Assembly (NCBI RefSeq): GCF_013359725.1
Contig: NZ_JABFMW010000004.1
Coordinates: 1-64,000, forward strand
Source of the DNA: Pseudarthrobacter sp. C4D7
GTDB lineage: Bacteria > Actinomycetota > Actinomycetes > Actinomycetales > Micrococcaceae
Length of the DNA stretch: 64,000 bases
Reading direction: 5' to 3'
The stretch's first letter is position 1, and every line of letters begins with the position of its first letter. The translations under genes and the position numbers were made by a program. This document shows, in pieces, positions 16,092 through 25,149 of the stretch. The notes below the pieces were generated by a model. The model did no database searches, was not told the origin of the DNA, and worked only from the letters and a program-made list of their open reading frames with translations.

Positions 16092-17756
16092 ATGTCCAAA
16101 GCCACTGCCGCGCCGGGCGCCGGAGAAACCCTAACGAAACGCCAGATCGTCACCGTAATGGTGGGCCTGATGCTGGGCATGTTCCTGGCATCCCTTGACC
16201 AGACCATCGTCTCCACGTCCATCTACACCATCGCCAACGACCTGGACGGGCTCTCCCTGCAGGCGTGGGCCACCACCGCGTACCTGATCACGTCCACGGT
16301 CAGTACCCCGCTCTACGGCAAGCTGAGCGACATCTTCGGGCGCCGCCCGCTGTACCTGAGCGCCATCGCCGTCTTCCTGGTGGGCTCCCTCTACGCCGGG
16401 TCGGTGCACTCAATGACCGAGCTGGCCGTTGCCCGCGGCATCCAGGGCCTGGGCGCCGGCGGCCTGCTGGCCCTGGCGCTGACCATTATCGGGGACATCG
16501 TCTCCCTGAAGGACCGCGCCAAGTTCCAGGGCTACTTCATGTCCGTCTTCGGCATCTCCTCGGTCCTGGGGCCGGTAGTCGGCGGGGCGTTCGCCGGTTC
16601 GGCCAACATCCTGGGCTTCGACGGCTGGCGGTGGGTCTTCTTCATCAACCTGCCCATCGGACTCGCGGCCTTGACCGTGGTTTTCCTGTTCCTGCACCTG
16701 CCCGCCAAGCACCTCAAGCAGAAGATCGACTACTGGGGCGCAGCCGCGATCACGGTCGCGATCGTTCCGCTCCTGCTGGTGGCCGAACAGGGCCGCACCT
16801 GGGGCTGGACCTCGCTGAACTCCTTCCTCTGCTACGGCCTGGGCGTGGTGGGCATTGCGTGGTTCCTGCTGGCGGAAAAGCGCGCCGGTGACTACGCCCT
16901 CATCCCGCTGCGGCTGTTCCACAACGTCACGTTCGGGCTGTCCTCGCTGCTGAACTTCATCATTGGCATCGGCATGTTCGGTGCCATCGCGATGCTCCCC
17001 ATGTACCTCCAGCTCGTGAAGGGCCTCACCCCCACCGAAGCCGGCCTGATGATGATCACCTTCACCGTGGGCATCCTGTTTGGTTCCATCACCGCCGGCC
17101 GCACCATCTCGGCCTCGGGAACGTTCCGCATCTTCCCCATCATGGGTACCGGCATCCTAACCGCCGCCGCCCTGGTGATGGGCTTCTCCCTTGGCGTTGA
17201 CACCGGGCTCTGGGTGCCGGGCCTCATCGCTGTGTTCTTCGGCGTAGGCCTGGGCTTCTGCATGCAGCCGCTCACCCTGGCCATGCAGACCTCCGTGCCG
17301 CCGCGGGACATGGGCGTGGGAACGTCCTCAGCGGCGTTCTTCCGCTCCATGGGCGGCGCCGTGGGAACCGCCGTCTTTATCTCCATGCTGTTCAGCCTGG
17401 CCGCCAACCGGATTGCCGACGGCATGAAGGCTGCCGCCACGGATCCCGCCTACCTGGCTGTCCTGAAGGACCCTGCCGTGGCATCGGACCCGGCCAACGC
17501 CAAGCTGTACGACTTCTTCAAGAACGGCGCGTCCAACGATTCCCTGAATGACACCAGCTGGCTCCACACCGCCAACAGCACGCTCACCAGGCCGATCACC
17601 GAAGGCTTCGCCACGTCCATTGACACGGTGATGCTGACGGCCGCGGCCCTGACCGGCCTGGCGTTCCTCATCAGCTTCGCCCTGCCCCGGAAGAAGCTGA
17701 CCGACCAGAAGGCCTCCCCTCAGGACCAGGACGGGATGGCTCTTCCGGCCCACTGA
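16092..17756 (+). CDS. DHA2-family multidrug MFS transporter (EmrB/QacA type)
   Basis: 554 residues with about 14 membrane segments. MFLASLDQTIVSTSIYTIANDL in helix 1 is the LDxTIVxxALP motif of DHA2 exporters. GKLSDIFGRRPLYL is motif A, ARGIQGLGAGGLLALA is motif B, and GPVVGGAFA is motif C. These mark proton-driven drug efflux from the cytoplasm. The C-terminal cytoplasmic tail is short and charged. A poor GGAGCACCC precedes the ATG. An inverted repeat 35-57 bp upstream suggests inducible expression; a hairpin terminator follows. The actual drug substrates cannot be read from sequence. Confidence 0.9.
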   Translation: MSKATAAPGAGETLTKRQIVTVMVGLMLGMFLASLDQTIVSTSIYTIANDLDGLSLQAWATTAYLITSTVSTPLYGKLSDIFGRRPLYLSAIAVFLVGSLYAGSVHSMTELAVARGIQGLGAGGLLALALTIIGDIVSLKDRAKFQGYFMSVFGISSVLGPVVGGAFAGSANILGFDGWRWVFFINLPIGLAALTVVFLFLHLPAKHLKQKIDYWGAAAITVAIVPLLLVAEQGRTWGWTSLNSFLCYGLGVVGIAWFLLAEKRAGDYALIPLRLFHNVTFGLSSLLNFIIGIGMFGAIAMLPMYLQLVKGLTPTEAGLMMITFTVGILFGSITAGRTISASGTFRIFPIMGTGILTAAALVMGFSLGVDTGLWVPGLIAVFFGVGLGFCMQPLTLAMQTSVPPRDMGVGTSSAAFFRSMGGAVGTAVFISMLFSLAANRIADGMKAAATDPAYLAVLKDPAVASDPANAKLYDFFKNGASNDSLNDTSWLHTANSTLTRPITEGFATSIDTVMLTAAALTGLAFLISFALPRKKLTDQKASPQDQDGMALPAH

Positions 17757-17773
17757 CCAGGGAAAATATGGCT

Positions 17774-17822
17774 GGATGGGGCGACGACGGCGGCACGGAC
17801 CGCCGCCGTCGCCCATCCTTTT
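17774..17822 (+). terminator. Rho-independent terminator of the DHA2 MFS gene
   Basis: Arms about 17774-17793 and 17800-17818 pair with one bulge and one A/C mismatch, loop CACGGA, followed by TTTT at 17819-17822. It lies 18 bp after the MFS stop. Confidence 0.85.
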
Positions 17823-17973
17823 AAGCCGGGTGGCATAGGGGCGGCAGCTTCCCCCGAGTGGATTGGGGCGCCGCGGCGTGGAACACTTGCGGAAGCGCAC
17901 CGGCGAACGTGACCGGTTCAGCAGTCGACGACGTCCGCACCGCTTCCACCCATTCCAGACCCCAGGGAGAACC

Positions 17974-19416
17974 ATGCCCACTGCACAGGAGCAGACCAAA
18001 ACCGGGATACCGCGGCGGGTGATCTGGCTGGCACTTGCGGGGGCAGTGGGCGGATTCCTCTTCGGCTTCGATTCGTCCGTGGTCAACGGGGCCGTGGATG
18101 CGATGCAGGACGAATTTGCGCTCTCCGAGGCCGTCACGGGCTTCGCCGTGGCCATAGCCCTGCTGGGCTGTGCGGCCGGCGCCTTCCTTGCGGGCAAGGT
18201 GGCGGACCGGCATGGCCGCATCCCGGCCATGAAGCTGGGCGCGCTGCTGTTCCTGGTCAGCGCCGTGGGCACCGGCTTCGCGTTCGGCGTCTGGGACCTG
18301 GTGTTCTGGCGCCTCGTGGGCGGTCTGGGCATCGGCCTGGCGTCGGTCATCGCGCCGGCCTATATTTCCGAGATTTCGCCGCGGCAGGTGCGCGGCCGCC
18401 TGGCCTCGCTGCAGCAGCTGGCCATCACCACCGGTATCTTTGCCGCCCTGCTGTCCGACGCACTCCTGGCCACCACTGCCGGTGGCGCGGACCAGCGCTT
18501 CTGGCTGGGCATTGAGGCCTGGCGCTGGATGTTCCTCGCTGCCGCCGTCCCGGCCGTGGTCTACGGCTGGATTGCCTTCACGCTGCCGGAGTCCCCGCGG
18601 TTCCTGGTGTTCAAGGGCAAGGAGGAGGAAGCCCGGAAGGTCTTCGCTTCCATCGCCCCCGCCGAGGACACCGACCGGCACATCCGTGAGATCCAGGAAG
18701 CCATCGAGGAAGACAAGGTGGCCGGCCAGAAGGGTTCACTGCGCGGCAGGACCTTTGGCCTGCAGGCAGTGGTCTGGGTGGGCATCATCCTGTCCGTGCT
18801 GCAGCAGTTCGTGGGCATCAACGTGATCTTCTACTACTCCACCACCCTGTGGAAGGCTGTGGGCTTCCAGGAGAAGGACTCCCTCACCATCTCCGTGGCA
18901 ACGTCCATCACCAACATCCTGGTGACCCTGGTGGCCATTGCCCTGGTGGACCGGGTGGGCCGCCGGCCCATCCTGCTGTCCGGCTCCGTGGGCATGGCCG
19001 TGTCCCTGGGCGCCATGGCCCTGGCCTTCTCCTCCGCCACCGGCACCGGCGAAAACATCAGCCTCCCGGGCGCGTGGGGTCCCGTGGCCCTGGTTGCCGC
19101 CAACGTGTTCGTGGTCAGCTTCGGCGCCTCCTGGGGCCCCCTGGTGTGGGTGCTCCTGGGCGAGATCTTCCCGTCCCGGATCCGGGCCCGGGCACTGGGC
19201 CTGGCCGCTGCAGCGCAGTGGGTGGCAAACTTCATCATCACCCTCAGCTTCCCGGTCATGGCGTCCGCATCACTGCCATTGACGTATGCCATGTACGCCC
19301 TGTTCGCCGCCGCGTCCTTCTTCTTTGTGATGTTCAAGGTGCCGGAGACCAACGGCATGTCCCTGGAGCAGGCGGAGACGCTGTTCGTGCCGAAGGGTTC
19401 AGCGAAGGCCAAGTAA
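17974..19416 (+). CDS. Sugar porter family MFS transporter
   Basis: 480 residues, 12 membrane segments. Sugar porter signatures: GGFLFGFDSSVVNGAVDAMQ in helix 1, DRHGRIPAM after helix 2, PESPRFLVFKGK after helix 6, QQFVGINVIFYYSTTLW in helix 7, VDRVGRRPI after helix 8, and PSRIRARALGLAAAAQW near helix 10. This is the family of XylE, GalP and IolT; it imports hexoses, pentoses or inositol by proton symport. CAGGGAGAACC precedes the ATG at 17974; the longer in-frame start at 17863 overlaps the previous terminator flank. The substrate is not assigned. It ends at a bidirectional hairpin. Confidence 0.9.
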   Translation: MPTAQEQTKTGIPRRVIWLALAGAVGGFLFGFDSSVVNGAVDAMQDEFALSEAVTGFAVAIALLGCAAGAFLAGKVADRHGRIPAMKLGALLFLVSAVGTGFAFGVWDLVFWRLVGGLGIGLASVIAPAYISEISPRQVRGRLASLQQLAITTGIFAALLSDALLATTAGGADQRFWLGIEAWRWMFLAAAVPAVVYGWIAFTLPESPRFLVFKGKEEEARKVFASIAPAEDTDRHIREIQEAIEEDKVAGQKGSLRGRTFGLQAVVWVGIILSVLQQFVGINVIFYYSTTLWKAVGFQEKDSLTISVATSITNILVTLVAIALVDRVGRRPILLSGSVGMAVSLGAMALAFSSATGTGENISLPGAWGPVALVAANVFVVSFGASWGPLVWVLLGEIFPSRIRARALGLAAAAQWVANFIITLSFPVMASASLPLTYAMYALFAAASFFFVMFKVPETNGMSLEQAETLFVPKGSAKAK

Positions 19417-19444
19417 CGCCCCATCAGCTTTCGCCGGAAAACAC

Positions 19445-19479
19445 GAAACCCTCCATCACCTGGCGTGATGGAGGGTTTC
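19445..19479. terminator. Bidirectional terminator between convergent MFS genes
   Basis: Perfect 15-bp stem (19445-19459 with 19465-19479), 5-nt loop. A T-rich tail (TTTCTTTGTTG) follows on the plus strand and GTGTTTTC on the minus strand, so it can serve both the sugar porter gene (stop 19416) and the DHA1 gene (stop 19496). Confidence 0.9.
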
Positions 19480-19495
19480 TTTGTTGTCCGGCCGC

Positions 19496-20719
19496 CTAAA
19501 CGACGTGCGGTTCGTGCGAGGAGAGGTACGACCGGCCGCCGAAGGCCACCAGGATGGCAACCGCCATGGCCACTGCCCCGGCAAAGAACGGAACCTGCGG
19601 GCCGAAGTGCTCGCCGAGCTGCGCTGCCGCGAACGGAGCCAGGGCGCCGCCCATCCAGCGGACAAAGTTGTAGCCGGAGGAGGCCACCGGGCGGGGCGAG
19701 TCGGAGACGCCCATGGCCAGTTCGGTGTAGATGGTGTTGTTGACGCCGAGCAGCGCGCCGGCAACGATCACCAGGACGACGACGGCAGGCACCGAGTGCC
19801 CGGCAGCCAGTCCCAGGCCGGCCAGGTCCAGCATGAGCAGGAACAGGGTTCCGGTCAGGACCTTGACGGCACCGAAGCGGGACTGCAGCGGCGGAGCCAC
19901 GAAGACGGAGAACACGGCCACGGCAACACCCCATCCGAAGAAGACGCCGCCGATGCCGTACGCGTCCATGCCCAGGATGAACGGGGTGAACGCCAGAATG
20001 GTGAAGAAGCCGTAGTTGTAGAACAGGCCGCTCGCCGCCGTGGTCCGCAATCCCTTGTGTCCAAGGGCCAGCAGCGGATCGCGCAGGCGCACCTTGCGTT
20101 CAGGCAGCGGGGTCTTGGGCAGCAGGGCGATCAGGGCAACGAAGGCGGCGGCCATCAGGACGGCGGTGCCGAAGAACGGTGCGCGCCACTGCCAGCCGCC
20201 CAGGAGTGCGCCGAGCAGCGGGCCGAGGGAGATGCCCAGGCCCAGGGCGGCTTCGTAGAGGATGATGGCGGTCCCTGCGCCGCCGCTGGCCACGCCTACG
20301 ATAACGGCGAGGGCGGTGGCGACGAAGAGGGCGTTGCCCAGTCCCCAGCCGGCGCGGAAGCCCACCAGCTCACCGACGCTGGCCGACAGCCCGGACAGGG
20401 ACGAGAAGACGACAATGACGGCCAGGCCGATCAGCAGTGTCTTCTTGCCGCCGATCCGCGAGGACACAAAACCGGTGATGAGCATGGCAAGCGCCGTGAC
20501 CAGGAAGTAGCTGGTGAAGAGCAGGGATACTTCGCTGGGGCTGGCGTCCAGGTTGGTGGCAATGGCCGGGAGGATGGGGTCAACCAGCCCGATGCCCATG
20601 AAGGCAAACACCGCGGCGAGGGCGGTGGCCCATACTGCCTTGGGCTGCTTCAGGAACGAGGCCTTCTCGGCCTGCAGGGTTGATTCCGGTGCCGGCAGGG
20701 TTTCTGCTTGGCGGTTCAT
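19496..20719 (-). CDS. DHA1-type MFS efflux transporter
   Basis: 407 residues, 12 membrane segments. FAFMGIGLVDPILPAIATNLDAS in helix 1 and SSRIGGKKTLLIGL (motif A) place it with DHA1 drug exporters of the CmlA/Bmr type. The start at 20719 has AGGAG 8 bp upstream. It follows a MarR gene on the same strand with a 28-bp gap, so the pair is almost certainly one operon, with MarR repressing both until an inducer binds. The substrate is unknown. Confidence 0.88.
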   Translation of the reverse strand: MNRQAETLPAPESTLQAEKASFLKQPKAVWATALAAVFAFMGIGLVDPILPAIATNLDASPSEVSLLFTSYFLVTALAMLITGFVSSRIGGKKTLLIGLAVIVVFSSLSGLSASVGELVGFRAGWGLGNALFVATALAVIVGVASGGAGTAIILYEAALGLGISLGPLLGALLGGWQWRAPFFGTAVLMAAAFVALIALLPKTPLPERKVRLRDPLLALGHKGLRTTAASGLFYNYGFFTILAFTPFILGMDAYGIGGVFFGWGVAVAVFSVFVAPPLQSRFGAVKVLTGTLFLLMLDLAGLGLAAGHSVPAVVVLVIVAGALLGVNNTIYTELAMGVSDSPRPVASSGYNFVRWMGGALAPFAAAQLGEHFGPQVPFFAGAVAMAVAILVAFGGRSYLSSHEPHVV

Positions 20720-20747
20720 GGAGGGTGCTCCTAAATTCGTCACTGGT

Positions 20748-21188
20748 TCAGTTCTGGAGGGAAGCGTTGATTTTGTCGATGACCGGCAGCGCGTCCGCCA
20801 GGGCTTTGCGGTCCTGGTCGGTGAGGGTGCTCAGGATGTCTGCCATCACCTGATTGCGCCGGGTGTTGGCAGACTCGACGGCGGCCCGGCCTTCGGGGGT
20901 GAGGATCACCCGGACGGCGCGGGAATCGGCGGGGTCCGGCTCGCGGCGGGCCAGGCCGGCGCGTTCGAGCTTGATGATCTGCTCGGTGGCACTGGGGACG
21001 CGGACGCCAAGGTTCCGGGCGATCTCGCCAACGCGCTGGCCGTCACCGCCCAGCATTTTGAGGGTGCTGAGCTGGGCGGCGCTGAGCTCGCCGTCCGCGT
21101 CGAGGCGCCGGACCAGGTAGACGCTGTGGCGGAGGGCTTCGCGGAAGCCGCTGGCGAGTTCCTGCAGCTGGGGATCGTTAGTATTCAT
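20748..21188 (-). CDS. MarR-family transcriptional regulator
   Basis: 146 residues. The winged HTH is visible as LSAAQLSTLKMLGGDGQRVGEIARNLGVRVPSATEQIIKLERAGLARREPDPADSRAVRVILTPEGRAAV, including the DSRA wing motif. It is a dimeric repressor, here first in an operon with an MFS exporter. The start at 21188 sits at the edge of two TTAGGTACCCTAA-like boxes, so MarR bound there would block its own promoter. An in-frame ATG at 21206 inside the boxes is less likely. Confidence 0.9.
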   Translation of the reverse strand: MNTNDPQLQELASGFREALRHSVYLVRRLDADGELSAAQLSTLKMLGGDGQRVGEIARNLGVRVPSATEQIIKLERAGLARREPDPADSRAVRVILTPEGRAAVESANTRRNQVMADILSTLTDQDRKALADALPVIDKINASLQN

Positions 21189-21189
21189 T

Positions 21190-21220
21190 GTTAGGTACCC
21201 TAACATTTAGGGCACCTAAC
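21190..21220. promoter_or_regulatory. Two tandem MarR operator boxes
   Basis: GTTAGGTACCCTAAC (21190-21204) and TTTAGGGCACCTAAC (21206-21220) are near-palindromes sharing TTAGG-N3-CCTAA, with centres 16 bp apart. They lie directly upstream of the MarR start and 10 bp past the stop of the GNAT gene. Confidence 0.7.
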
Positions 21221-21229
21221 AGTCAAGAT

Positions 21230-21751
21230 TCAGAGAGCCAGCTTCATCCCAATGTGGCTGGCCTCGAAGCCCAGTTGCCCGTAAAACCGCTGCGCGGCAG
21301 CGCGGCTGTGGTGCGTGGTCAACTGCATCAGGGTGCAGCCGCGCCGCCGGGACTCCGCAATGGCCCAGCCCACCATCAGTTTCCCCAGGCCCTGCCCACG
21401 CATGGCATCGGCCACCCGCACGCCCTCGATCTGCGAGCGCCAGGCGCCGTGGCGCGAGATGCCGGGCAGGTAGCTCAACTGGAACGTGGCAACCACTGCA
21501 CCCGCTGTTTCGCCATGCGGTACCAGCTCGCCGACAACCAGCACGTGGGCGGGATCGGCATTGATCGCGTCCAAGGCCAGTTCGTAGGGCGCCATGTCCT
21601 GGGCCGCCTCACGGCCTGCGCCCAGGGCGTCATCCGCGAGGAGCTGCACGACGGCCGGCAGATCGGCGCGGGCGGCCTCCCGGAGCCGGAACGAGCCGGC
21701 ACCGACGTCGGCGGTGAACAGGACAGGAGTGGCATCATGGGCAGTGGTCAC
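21230..21751 (-). CDS. GNAT-family N-acetyltransferase
   Basis: 173 residues from the GTG at 21751. Acetyl-CoA loop RGQGLGKLMVGWAIAESRRRGC in the second half, followed by HHSRAAAQRFYGQLGFEASHIGMKL, the usual GNAT C-terminal strand and helix. The N-terminal half holds FRLREAARADLPAVVQLLADDALG. A longer in-frame start at 21808 would overlap the mtlD terminator and is unlikely. Substrate unknown. It sits between mtlD and MarR on the same strand but is separated from both by a terminator and by the MarR boxes, so it is probably expressed alone. Confidence 0.83.
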   Translation of the reverse strand: MTTAHDATPVLFTADVGAGSFRLREAARADLPAVVQLLADDALGAGREAAQDMAPYELALDAINADPAHVLVVGELVPHGETAGAVVATFQLSYLPGISRHGAWRSQIEGVRVADAMRGQGLGKLMVGWAIAESRRRGCTLMQLTTHHSRAAAQRFYGQLGFEASHIGMKLAL

Positions 21752-21790
21752 CCGTTCAGCTTGGCACAGGACGTGGCCCCGGAAACGAAA

Positions 21791-21822
21791 CGACGCCGGC
21801 ACCCGCATGGGTGCCGGCGTCG
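21791..21822 (-). terminator. Terminator of the mannitol operon
   Basis: Perfect 14-bp stem (21791-21804 with 21809-21822), GCAT loop, 25 bp past the mtlD stop. TTTCGTTTCC follows on the minus strand. Confidence 0.85.
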
Positions 21823-21847
21823 CCGTAGTGGGGCGTTGCCGGGGTGG

Positions 21848-23011
21848 TCAGGCTGGGGTGCCCGCCAGTTCCGCCTGCCGTTCCTCCACGAGGGTGGCAA
21901 CGGCGTTGAACAGCGGGTGGTCCTGCTCGAGCCCGGTGATCTTCGCCGTGGCGTCGGCGGGGCTTGCGGAGGCCAGGATGGCTGCCAGCTCGGTGGCCTC
22001 GGCATCCGCGGGATCCGTAAAGCGCAGGGCGGCCGCGATGGCACCCAGCAGCGCCTCCGGCACCACGCCGCGTTCGGCCAGTTCCGCCGCCGGACCGATG
22101 AACCGTTCGTGCCGACTCAGCTTCCGCAGCGGCGCCCGGCCCACCCGGTTGACGGTGTCCGGCAGGTACGGGTTGGAGAACCGAACCAGGATTTTCTGGA
22201 CGTAAGCCTCCTGCTCGTCGTTGCTGAACCCGTGCTTGACCACCAGGAGTTGCTTGGTTTCCTCAAGCACCGCCCGCACGTCTTCGGCCACATCCTGGTC
22301 CGCCATGGCGTCGGAGATCTTCTCCAGGCCAGCCTCAAACCCGAGGTAGGCCGCGGAGGCGTGCCCGGTGTTCACGGTGAACAGCTTCCGCTCAATGTAG
22401 GGCGAGAGATCGTCCACGAATGTGGCGCCGGGGATCACCGGTGCTGCCTCGCCGAAGGCGGTGCGGTCGATGACCCATTCGTAGAAGGTTTCCACGGTGA
22501 CGTCCAGGCCCTGCCCGGCCTCCTGGTTGGGCACGATCCGGTCCACGGCGGTGTTCGCAAACACTGCTTTCCCGTCCAGGACTGCGGCAGTGACTCCCGG
22601 CTGGGCGGCCACCTCCTTGGCCAGGATGTCCGTGGCGTTGATGGCGTTCTCGCAGGCCATCACCTGCAGGGGCGCCAGGCCCGGCTCCCTGGCCACGATG
22701 CCCTTGGCGATCACGGGCGCCACGAACTTCAGGATGTGGGGCCCCACCGCCGTGGTGACGATGTCCGCCGTCGAGATTTCCTGGACCAGCTCAGCCTCCT
22801 GGGCGTTGGAGTTCAGCGCCCGGAAGTTGTCCACGGTGCGCACGGCCGGGTTCTCCCCCACCTCGTGCACCTGGTAGCTGTCCGCCTGCGAGAGCCGGGT
22901 AATGAGTTCCTCGGCGACGTCGGCGAACACCACCTCGTAGCCTGCGTCGTGCAGGAGCAGGCCGACGAAGCCGCGGCCGATGTTGCCGGCACCGAAATGT
23001 ACTGCCTTCAC
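21848..23011 (-). CDS. mtlD: Mannitol-1-phosphate 5-dehydrogenase
   Basis: 387 residues, the family length. It oxidises mannitol 1-phosphate from the PTS to fructose 6-phosphate with NAD. The N terminus KAVHFGAGNIGRGFVG is the Rossmann motif of polyol-phosphate dehydrogenases; the C-terminal catalytic domain includes YIERKLFTVNTGHASAAYLG (Lys and His of the active site) and RFSNPYLPDTVNRVGRAPLRKL. The GTG start shares one base with the mtlA stop codon, so translation is coupled. It is last in the TetR-mtlA-mtlD unit and followed by a terminator. Confidence 0.95.
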   Translation of the reverse strand: MKAVHFGAGNIGRGFVGLLLHDAGYEVVFADVAEELITRLSQADSYQVHEVGENPAVRTVDNFRALNSNAQEAELVQEISTADIVTTAVGPHILKFVAPVIAKGIVAREPGLAPLQVMACENAINATDILAKEVAAQPGVTAAVLDGKAVFANTAVDRIVPNQEAGQGLDVTVETFYEWVIDRTAFGEAAPVIPGATFVDDLSPYIERKLFTVNTGHASAAYLGFEAGLEKISDAMADQDVAEDVRAVLEETKQLLVVKHGFSNDEQEAYVQKILVRFSNPYLPDTVNRVGRAPLRKLSRHERFIGPAAELAERGVVPEALLGAIAAALRFTDPADAEATELAAILASASPADATAKITGLEQDHPLFNAVATLVEERQAELAGTPA

Positions 23012-25062
23012 TATGCATTGACCTTTCCGAAGAGCTCCAGGACTTCGTCCTCCGTGGTGGCTGCCTCAAGGCGGGCAACCTGCTCCTTGTTGGTGAACAC
23101 CTTGGCGATGGAGGACAGGATGTGCAGGTGCTCGTTATTGATCCCTGCCACGCCCACCACGAACTTGACCTCCTTGCCGTTCCAGTCGATGCCTTCCGGG
23201 TAACGGATGACGGACACGGCCGACTTGCGGATGTGGTCCTTTGCCGCGTTGGTGCCGTGCGGGATGGCCAGGAAGCTGCCCATGTAGGTGGACACGGATT
23301 CCTCGCGTTCGTGCATGGCAGCGATGTAGCCCTCATCCACGGCGCCCCGTGCCAGCAGGAGCCGGCCGGCTTCGTCGATGGCGGCATCGCGGCTGGTCGC
23401 CGAACCGGTCAGCACCACGCTCTCACGGGCCAGGATCTCGCCGGGCCCGGCCGTGGCAGCCGCGCCGCCTGCCGCGGTACCCGCGGCAGGCGGCGCCGCG
23501 TCGACGGGGGCTTCGGCGGCGTGGGCACCGTGGGTGGCGCCGGCGCCGGACGTGCCGCCCTCCGTGCTGCTCTCGCGGACCAGCTCCACGATCTCGTCAT
23601 AGCGGGGGCTGTTCATGAAGTTGTCCACGGAGTAATGGACAGCGCTGGACGTGACCGGCCTGGCGCGTTCAGTCAGGTCCTGGTGGGTGACCACCACGTC
23701 GTAAGTGTCACTGAGGTTGGCGATGGAGGCGTTGGTGACCTTGACGTCCGGGAAGCCGGCGGCCTTGATCTTGTTCCGCAGCACGGATGCGCCCATGGCG
23801 CTGGAGCCCATTCCGGCGTCGCACGCGAACACGATGTTCCGCACGGGCCCGGCCAGCACGCCCACTCCGCCGTGGCCGGCGGCTGCGGCACCCGCGCCGG
23901 CACCGGTAAGGGTGGAGGCAACGGAGCTCTTCTTGCCCTTCATGGCCTCCATGCGGGAGGTGGCGTCGTTGAGGTCCGCCTCATCGCTGTGCTTGGTGGT
24001 TCGCAGGATGACGGAGGACACCAGGAAGGAGACGGCGGCCGCAAGAATTACGGAGAGGATCACGCCAAAGTAGCTGTCTCGGGACGTCTGGGCCAGGACG
24101 GCGAAGATGGAACCGGGTGCGGCGGGTGCCACGAGGCCGGAGTTGGTGACCGCCAGGGTGGCAATGCCGGTCATGCCGCCGGCAATGGCGCCCAGGATGA
24201 GCAGCGGGCGCATCAGGACGTACGGGAAGTAGATCTCGTGGATGCCGCCCAGGAACTGGATGATGGCCGCACCGGGGGCCGATGCCTTGGCAGCGCCGCG
24301 GCCGAAGAACATGTACGCGAGCAGGATGCCCAGGCCGGGGCCGGGGTTGGCTTCCAGCAGGAACAGGATGGATTTGCCCTGCTCCAGGGACTGCTGCACG
24401 CCCAGCGGGGTGAGCACGCCATGGTTGATGGCGTTGTTCAGGAACAGGACCTTGGCAGGCTCGATGAAGATGCTGGTCAGCGGCAGGAGGCCGTTCTGGA
24501 CCAGGAACTGCACGAAGTTGCCGGCCGCGGTGCTGAAGGCTGTCACCAGCGGCGATATGCCGTAGAACCCCAGCAGTGCCAGCAGGGCGCCCCAGATGCC
24601 GGCGGAGAAGTTGTTGACCAGCATTTCGAAGCCGGGACGGATCTTGCCGTCCCAGATCGCATCGATCTTCTTCATGGTCCAGCCGCCCAGGGGGCCCATG
24701 ATCATGGCCCCGATGAACATGGGAATGCCGGCGCCGACGATCACGCCCATGGTGCCGATGGCCCCCACGACGCCGCCGCGGACGTCATAGACCATCTTGC
24801 CGCCGGTATAGCCGATCAGCAGCGGCAGGAGGTAGGTGATCATGGGGCCAACCAGGCCGATGTTCGGCTTCCCGTCGGTCTCGCCGAAACCACCCAGTTG
24901 CGGAACAGGCAGCCACCCCTTCTCGATGAAGAGGGCGGTGATGATGCCCCAGGCGATGAACGCCCCGATGTTGGGCATGATCATGCCGGACAGGAATGTC
25001 CCGAACTTTTGGACGTGCACGCGCGCGCTGGTGCGGGGTTTTGCAACTGTCTCTGTTGCCAT
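23011..25062 (-). CDS. mtlA: PTS mannitol transporter, EIICBA in one chain
   Basis: 683 residues. It takes up mannitol across the membrane and phosphorylates it to mannitol 1-phosphate. EIIC covers about 15-355 with many membrane segments and the sugar-site motif GGIHE at 272-276. A flexible linker follows. EIIB is about 407-500 with phosphorylated Cys414 in VFACDAGMGSSAMG. An Ala/Gly/Pro-rich linker (501-540) leads to EIIA about 541-683 with the phospho-accepting His602 in AIPHGTN. All key residues are present. AGGAAA lies 6 bp before the ATG. It shares one base with mtlD and lies 87 bp after the TetR stop. Confidence 0.95.
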   Translation of the reverse strand: MATETVAKPRTSARVHVQKFGTFLSGMIMPNIGAFIAWGIITALFIEKGWLPVPQLGGFGETDGKPNIGLVGPMITYLLPLLIGYTGGKMVYDVRGGVVGAIGTMGVIVGAGIPMFIGAMIMGPLGGWTMKKIDAIWDGKIRPGFEMLVNNFSAGIWGALLALLGFYGISPLVTAFSTAAGNFVQFLVQNGLLPLTSIFIEPAKVLFLNNAINHGVLTPLGVQQSLEQGKSILFLLEANPGPGLGILLAYMFFGRGAAKASAPGAAIIQFLGGIHEIYFPYVLMRPLLILGAIAGGMTGIATLAVTNSGLVAPAAPGSIFAVLAQTSRDSYFGVILSVILAAAVSFLVSSVILRTTKHSDEADLNDATSRMEAMKGKKSSVASTLTGAGAGAAAAGHGGVGVLAGPVRNIVFACDAGMGSSAMGASVLRNKIKAAGFPDVKVTNASIANLSDTYDVVVTHQDLTERARPVTSSAVHYSVDNFMNSPRYDEIVELVRESSTEGGTSGAGATHGAHAAEAPVDAAPPAAGTAAGGAAATAGPGEILARESVVLTGSATSRDAAIDEAGRLLLARGAVDEGYIAAMHEREESVSTYMGSFLAIPHGTNAAKDHIRKSAVSVIRYPEGIDWNGKEVKFVVGVAGINNEHLHILSSIAKVFTNKEQVARLEAATTEDEVLELFGKVNA

Positions 25063-25149
25063 GTGATTTCCTAACCGTCATTCCTGCTGCTCCGCAGGAT
25101 TGGTCCGATGATTACGACGACGTCTTGCTGGGTACCGCGGTGTTGTGGG

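Noticed and set aside
23122..25074. A 650-codon open frame on the plus strand opposite mtlA
   Set aside because: The opposite strand carries an intact EIICBA with both phosphorylation sites; the plus frame shows no family features.
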